DNA of 64,000 nucleotides from Vicugna pacos (lineage: Eukaryota > Chordata > Mammalia > Artiodactyla > Camelidae). This document shows, in pieces, positions 59,180-64,000 of the stretch. The DNA lies in NCBI RefSeq assembly GCF_048564905.1, contig NC_133018.1, positions 868,001-932,000 of the forward strand, in the 5' to 3' direction. Position numbers and translations under genes: made by a program. The notes under the pieces are model-generated. The model was not told where the DNA came from. It saw only the letters and a list, made by a program, of their open reading frames with translations, and ran no database searches. Each line of letters opens with the position of its first letter. The stretch's first letter is position 1.

Positions 59180-61199
59180 AAAAGAAAAAGTAGCAGAAAG
59201 TGTTGACTAAACGGCAGTTCTCACTAGCCTGCCGCAATTACAGAGACCTTAACAGGACAGGACACTACCATCAGGAACGTGAGCACAACGAAATTTTGGT
59301 TAAAACTATGTTTTTTGGAGAGCTGGAAGTCAACAAATCCAACAGCTTGTCCTCCAGCTGTGCTGTGCTCTCTACAATCCTCAGTACCGATTCCTAGTTA
59401 GCACTATGTCCCCAGGCTCCTCTGACAATGTGGACTCTCAGGTCTCTGCTCTCTGACGACACCTCTTCCTCCTCCTCTGTAGCTAGCCCACTCTGGACAC
59501 CTCAAGTCAGGCATTCCTTCAGCTCAGCTCACACATTTCTTTCTCATCTTGTCCCTTCTCAAGGCTTCAATTAAGATCTCTACGGAGATGACCTGACTTC
59601 TCAGTCACATTCAGAAAATGTTTCCAAGCTGAATTTATCCAACATATCTACCTTAATTATATCATGAACCATACAACTTCAGCTTCTCTCTTTCATATCA
59701 TTTTTTTTTCCTTTTCTCCTGAGTCTTATACAACTCACCAATCCTCAGCTTCCTCTTCTTTGCCCACCCCTTAAAACTACTTCCTTGTCAAGTTTTCTTC
59801 TTTGCTCTTTCTGTTCTGTCTCACTGGTTCTTAAACTCTCTGGGACAATGAATGCTTTGAAAATGTACTGCATACTATGGATTATTTACTAAAACGATAA
59901 ACACAAAGAATATATGCATGCAATTTCACCTAACCAATGATCTCAAATAAGAACCTGTGTTCATTCACATCAGACTACCACTTGAACTAATTTTCATCTC
60001 CAGATGCTAAATCCCTTTATTTTCAGGACGCCTTCCAGAGATAGTCTAAAGGGCCTCATAAACCAGCATCATGAACTTAACGAGTCCAAACCAGAACTCA
60101 GTATTTCTCCTTAACAAACCTCTTCTGCCTACACTATTCCTTCCACCATCCCCCCAGGCTGCAAGCCTTGGAATTAACAACCTTCCCCATATCACATCAC
60201 CACGTCCTGTCTCAGAATCTCTCCTAAATCCCAATCCCACCTCTTCAGCCTCTTACCCTGTAAGACCTCATCATCCTTTGCTTCATCCCATACCTGCCAT
60301 GATGAAAAGTCCACCACTCGTCTGACAAGAGCCCCTTACTGACTCTAGCACCTTCATCTCTCACGCCACTACGTAACTCCACCTCTAGAAGGTCACACAA
60401 TCTGATTCTTCACCTCAGTTTTCTCCTCTTATTTCCACCATTTTATCTAGATTCTCCAAATACCTGAAAAACTTATCGGGCGCCTGCCCCTTTTCAATTA
60501 CTCTGATGGTTCTGCATTGCAGAAATATAAAATTGAACTCTCTTCTGCCTACAGAGTCCTCCACATTTCCCACCTACTCCCTTTTCCAGGATTGGATTCC
60601 ACAGCTTCAATTGTGACTTGTACCTAATGGCTTTCTATCAAAACCACACCCACTGGGAAAGGCTCACTTCAAACTCTACTCTTTATATCCTATACGTAAT
60701 GATTAGGAAAAGACATTGTATAAAAAAGGCCAAACTCATAAAGAACAGATTCAGAAAATAAATCACACACTCTTCATCAAAACATTTACGTCTTTCGAGA
60801 ACATTAAGCTTTAAAAAGGAACGGCTCCACAAGTACCCATCAGCACAAAATAGCCGGTTCTAATAAAAAACAACGCTGTCTCACCCCATTCGACGAACGC
60901 TTCTGAGGGATCTGGAGCCAGACAAGGGAGCCTGCATGCGCTCCTGCAAGAACTCCTTCGGGGCCGCATACACACTGAGCACTAAAGCAGCAACTGGAAG
61001 AGTCCAGTCACTGTGCTAAAACGTCTGGATGCCTTTATGCTAGTACCGGAGCTCACGCGCGGTAAAAGGGGAAAAAAGTCCAATTAGGCCCAACTCCAAA
61101 TGACCCCTGAAGAAATCAAGACAGGAATGCCGGCTTATCCTTCCTGAAACGCGAACGGTACCACACCAACACCCATTAAGAAACCTCAAGATTCAAACA
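59180..61199. other. Unassigned DNA left of the CpG island; possible intron of the minus-strand gene
   Basis: Pyrimidine-rich on the plus strand, perhaps with old LINE remnants at 59440-60740. One minus-strand donor-like site (CATGGCAG|GTATGGG, around 60292) exists but no convincing exon. Nothing else recognised. Confidence 0.3.
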
Positions 61200-61755
61200 C
61201 TCCACGCCAACACTGGTGCCGCTCATGCTGCTTAGAAAGGCTGCGCAGGAGAGCAGCCCTGGCAGCACGGAAGGGGCTGAAGCAAAGCCGGCCGCGGCAA
61301 ACGCAGGCGAGGGGGACAAACAAGATGACGATTTCGGGGCTGTGCACACACGCCGCTGCCGACCGCTTTCCAGACCACGGCCCCGCCTCGAGCATCCTGA
61401 AGGACTTCGCGGCTTCACAGTCCCGACGTCAAGGGAAGGCCGCGAGGGGAGCGCCCGGGGGTCGGGGCCCTGTTACCGTCCTGCGGGTCCCTGGCGGCCA
61501 GGGTCCCGGCCTCCACCTCCACTCCCCGCGCCCAGCGAGGGCCGGCCGGGAAGCGCCCCGAGCAACGCCCCAGCGCGAGCAGCCCGGCCCCGCCCGAGAC
61601 CCCCGGTGCGCGGACGGCGGGGCAGCCCGCTGGGGTCCGGGCCGGGCTCGGGGCCGCGGCCCGGGCCGGGGGCCGACGCCGCAGCTGCGTCTGCCGAGGC
61701 CAGGCGGGGGGCCGCGCGGGCGGGCGCGGCCGGCCGGCGGGGCAGGGACACTCAC

Positions 61756-61863
61756 CACACCACGCAGCTGGAGCCCTCGCCGAAGTACCAGGTTGCTGGA
61801 GCGCCGCCGACGTCGAACAGCTGCCCGCGGACCATCACACGGGGCCGCGTCCACCACCGCCAT
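61756..61863 (-). CDS. Candidate first coding exon, unnamed gene
   Basis: On the minus strand an ATG in the YY1-like context CAACATGGCGGTGG (61863) opens exactly 36 codons (MAVVDAAPCDGPRAA... ending LRGV, arginine-rich in the middle) up to a consensus donor GGTGTG|GTGAGTG after 61756, in phase 0. A second ATG in another frame (61835) opens MVRGQLFDVGGAPATWYFGE into the same donor. Upstream in the transcript lies the CGG tract (61925-61954), which would then be 5' UTR. I cannot tell which frame is used, or whether the exon is wholly non-coding, and I do not recognise either peptide. Copy A at the window start carries the same ATG at 19-17. Confidence 0.35.
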
Positions 61864-61922
61864 GTTGGCTGCCGGGCGGCCGCCGCTCGGCCCACGCCGC
61901 GCCTCCCAGAGGAACAGCGCCA

Positions 61923-61954
<32 letters not shown>

Positions 61955-62424
61955 CGGGAGAGCCCCAGAGCCGAGGCGCCCGCGAACCATCTCGGGGCCG
62001 CACCGCTGCCGCCGCCGCATTCGGCACGAAGCTCCGCGGCAGCCGCTCGGTCAGCGCCGCGCTTCCCGGAGGGACTTCGCTGCCGCCGCTGCAGCCGCTT
62101 CAGCTGCCTGGAGGGAGAAGGGCCGGCGCCGCTCGGGAGAACCGCAGAGACGTCTGCCCCTCGGAAAGGCTGCCGTGTGACTGCCTGGCAATCTGACCTT
62201 CGGGTGGGCGGAGGGAGGGCGCCGGGGCGTGGCCTGGAAGCGTGTGCGCGGATTGGCTGTCGTGTCTCTGGGGGCGGGTCTGGTGGCCCCTCGGATTTGT
62301 AGTCTTTTTGCCCATCAGGATTTTTTTTTTTGACGGGGGGGGTAGTGATTTCTTTTATTTTTACAGTGATCACCTATCAAATTGTTTTACTTTGATATTA
62401 TAGCCCCAAACTGGAGTACAATTG
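61845..62424 (-). repeat. Promoter module, copy B (direct duplicate of 1-567)
   Basis: Aligns with 1-567 in the same orientation over its whole length. I count roughly 15 substitutions plus a longer GCC tract, so identity is about 97% by eye. The shared part includes the non-GC tail (tcaaattgttttactttgat, tagccccaaactggagtaca) and stops exactly at caattg (62419-62424), where copy C begins. True left extent is unknown because copy A is cut by the window edge. Confidence 0.93.
61925..61954. repeat. GCC trinucleotide repeat, 10 units
   Basis: Pure GCC x10 in promoter copy B. Confidence 0.9.
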
Positions 62425-62528
62425 GAGCCGCCCGCGAACCATCTCGGGGCCGCACCGCTGCCGCCGCCGCGTTCGGCACGAAGCTCCGCGGCAGCCGCTT
62501 GGCCCACGCCGCGCCTCCCAGAGGGACA

Positions 62529-62530
<2 letters not shown>

Positions 62531-62578
<48 letters not shown>
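62531..62578. repeat. GCC trinucleotide repeat, 16 units
   Basis: Pure GCC x16, the longest of the three matching tracts. Confidence 0.95.
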
Positions 62579-62625
62579 CGGGAGAGCCCCAGAGCCGAGC
62601 CGCCGGCTGCTCGGACCGGCTGCCG

Positions 62626-62657
<32 letters not shown>

Positions 62658-62658
62658 C
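62626..62658. repeat. (CCTG)n microsatellite
   Basis: About eight CCTG units between the GCC tract and the third promoter block of copy C. Confidence 0.9.
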
Positions 62659-62820
62659 CCACCCGCCTACCTGAGGGACTGACCGAACGGGTGGGCGGAG
62701 GGAGGGGCGCGCGCCCCTTAGGGCGACAGGGGTGGGGCCAGGGAGCGCGCGCGGGCGGATTGGCTCCCATGGCCCGGGGGCGGGGCTGCGCGCTCAAGGC
62801 GGAGACACCTGTGTAAACTA

Positions 62821-63479
62821 GCCTTCACCCAAATTTGTCACCTCATAGAAAGGGAACAGTGCTTCCTAACAAATATGGCCCACTTCACAAGAACAGCTCG
62901 CCCAGCAGGGGCAGCATGGGGAGAGATGTCTGAATTTCCCACGTCTGGGTAGGAACTGGGATCAAGGCTAAGAGGAGTGGAAGCCTCAGTCACCCTCCTT
63001 GGGGGCTGGCAGAGACCCCAAGTTATCAGACCAAGGGAACTGACCCGCTCATAAGGCTGAGATGAGCGAACAATCCAGGCACAGGAGCCGAGCAGGGAAG
63101 CAGATCACGGCTGTCTCCCAGAACTCCCTTGTTCCCCTCCCAGTCTGCCCAGCCCTCCTCATAGAGTGTCCTGGCCCACCTCTCCAGCCCTTCCTCCTGA
63201 CCCTACCTCAGACGTTCTAATCCTTCGTGGACACGCCCTGGCTCTTTCTTACCCCTGCTTCCCCTGTCGCCAGTGCATCTTTCTCCAGGTTCTGGGTTCT
63301 GATTCCTTCCCTGGGACCTGGGCAGGGTCAGGACAGCAGAGACTCCCTGAGGATGGCCTGTATACCACACCAGCATGCAAAGCTGTGGCCACGGGGTTAC
63401 ACAGGTGGCATGGTCCTCTACTTGGCCCTGCAAAGAACTTGAAGAAATGACCTCACGCCAGGGCCCTCTCTCCATCTCC

Positions 63480-63530
<51 letters not shown>

Positions 63531-64000
63531 GTAGGTCGACCTCACAGGTCCTCCTCCACTGCTCTGCTTCCTCCTGTCCACCTGATGAGCAGCACCCAAC
63601 TGCTCCCAGTCCTCCTTGACTCTTCTGTGAAGGAGAGTTTTCTGCACATTTTCACCTTTGCCACCTCCCTGTCCAGCTGAGCCTCCACCAGAGAAATGGA
63701 CTCAGTTTCCAGGCTCAGACAGAGAAGCTGCCACCCCCCTTGTGGGTGTCACCCCACTGTGTCTATGCCTAGAGCAGCACACGTGGCAGGCACTGGGGAA
63801 AATGTGGTGGGTGACAGACAGAGCCTGGACCCTAATTTCCCCGGTGGGACTTAGACCTGTGACTACTCTGCTTTCAGGAGCTTCAAGGTGAAATGGGCTA
63901 ACTAACACGTCCTTCTCTCAGGGCCCTCAGCGAAGGATGGCAATCATCACGTACCTACACGAGTTAGTGGCTATTATCTGCTCCACACATTGCAGTCTTT
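62821..64000. other. Unassigned flank of the CpG island with a CA repeat
   Basis: No gene recognised. Moderately GC-rich single-copy DNA; short open frames on both strands look like chance. Confidence 0.3.
63481..63528. repeat. (AC)24 microsatellite
   Basis: 24 uninterrupted AC units, the longest dinucleotide repeat in the window and probably polymorphic. Confidence 0.97.

Larger units (their letters stand above)
62425..62800. repeat. Promoter module, copy C (permuted, partly diverged)
   Basis: 62425-62496 repeats the second block of the module (agccgcccgcgaaccatctc to cggcagccgct). It then joins directly to the first block (tggcccacgccgcgcctccc), a GCC tract and gagagccccagagccgagcc. The junction falls on shared bases gccgct. 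Further right, 62680-62785 still resembles the module's third block (gggtgggcggagggagg, gcggattggct, gggggcgggg) but is more diverged. So the block order is 2-1-3 rather than 1-2-3. Confidence 0.88.
61200..62820 (-). promoter_or_regulatory. Large CpG island with a likely minus-strand promoter
   Basis: About 1.6 kb of dense CpG and GC-box sequence containing promoter copies B and C. It includes two inverted CCAAT-type sites (ggattggct near 62250 and 62757), GC boxes (gggggcggg at 62270 and gggggcggggc at 62777), GCC tracts, and a minus-strand YY1-like CAACATGGCGG start motif (ATG at 61863-61861). A good minus-strand splice donor lies at 61755-61750. Long open frames across it on both strands are a GC effect. 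It is probably the 5' end of a housekeeping-type gene running left; possibly bidirectional. Confidence 0.75.

Noticed and set aside
61216-62373. Open frames of 314-326 codons in promoter copy B
   Set aside because: Same GC effect; they cross the splice donor, GCC tract and promoter motifs and have no domain.

Overview
The window is mammalian nuclear DNA, most likely from a camelid. It has no dense genes, operons or ribosome-binding sites. It holds CpG islands, exon-like fragments bounded by splice signals, two pseudogenes of host genes, and many LINE-1, L2, MIR and MER5 repeats. Two SINEs carry a tRNA-Ala-type head, the hallmark of the camelid Vic-1 family, and many L1 3' ends are of artiodactyl type. 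I can support no intact long protein-coding gene.

Layout. 1-567 is one copy of a GC-rich promoter module. 568-5,110 is GC-rich single-copy sequence with a few exon-like pieces and one AATAAA signal. 5,700-10,320 is almost entirely old L1 in minus orientation, with a Vic-1-like SINE nested in it. 10,540-11,144 is a younger plus-strand L1. 11,145-16,110 is GC-rich, with a MIR, an L1 tail, a small minisatellite and a broken olfactory receptor gene. 16,500-30,720 is AT-richer, with several L1 tails that have clear target-site duplications, a MER5 element and an OTUB1 processed pseudogene (26,168-27,178). 30,990-34,150 is one old L1 split by an MLT1-type LTR and by a young L1. 36,142-36,405 is a twin-primed (5'-inverted) L1. 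38,580-39,760 is a strong CpG island, probably the promoter and first exon(s) of a minus-strand gene. 40,070-57,300 is intronic or intergenic repeat-rich DNA. 57,630-58,360 looks like the last exon and 3' UTR of a minus-strand gene. 61,200-62,820 is a second large CpG island with a candidate minus-strand first exon.

The most unusual feature is the promoter module. It occurs almost identically at 1-567 and 61,845-62,424, and again in permuted order at 62,425-62,800. Its GCC tract has 7, 10 and 16 units in the three copies. The homology between the first two copies stops at the base where the third begins. This is either a real local segmental duplication or an assembly artefact, and the sequence alone cannot decide. 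The candidate first exon (61,756) and candidate last exon (57,630-58,360) are on the same strand and could be two ends of one gene of about 5 kb, but I could not name it. I found no convincing novel biological system.
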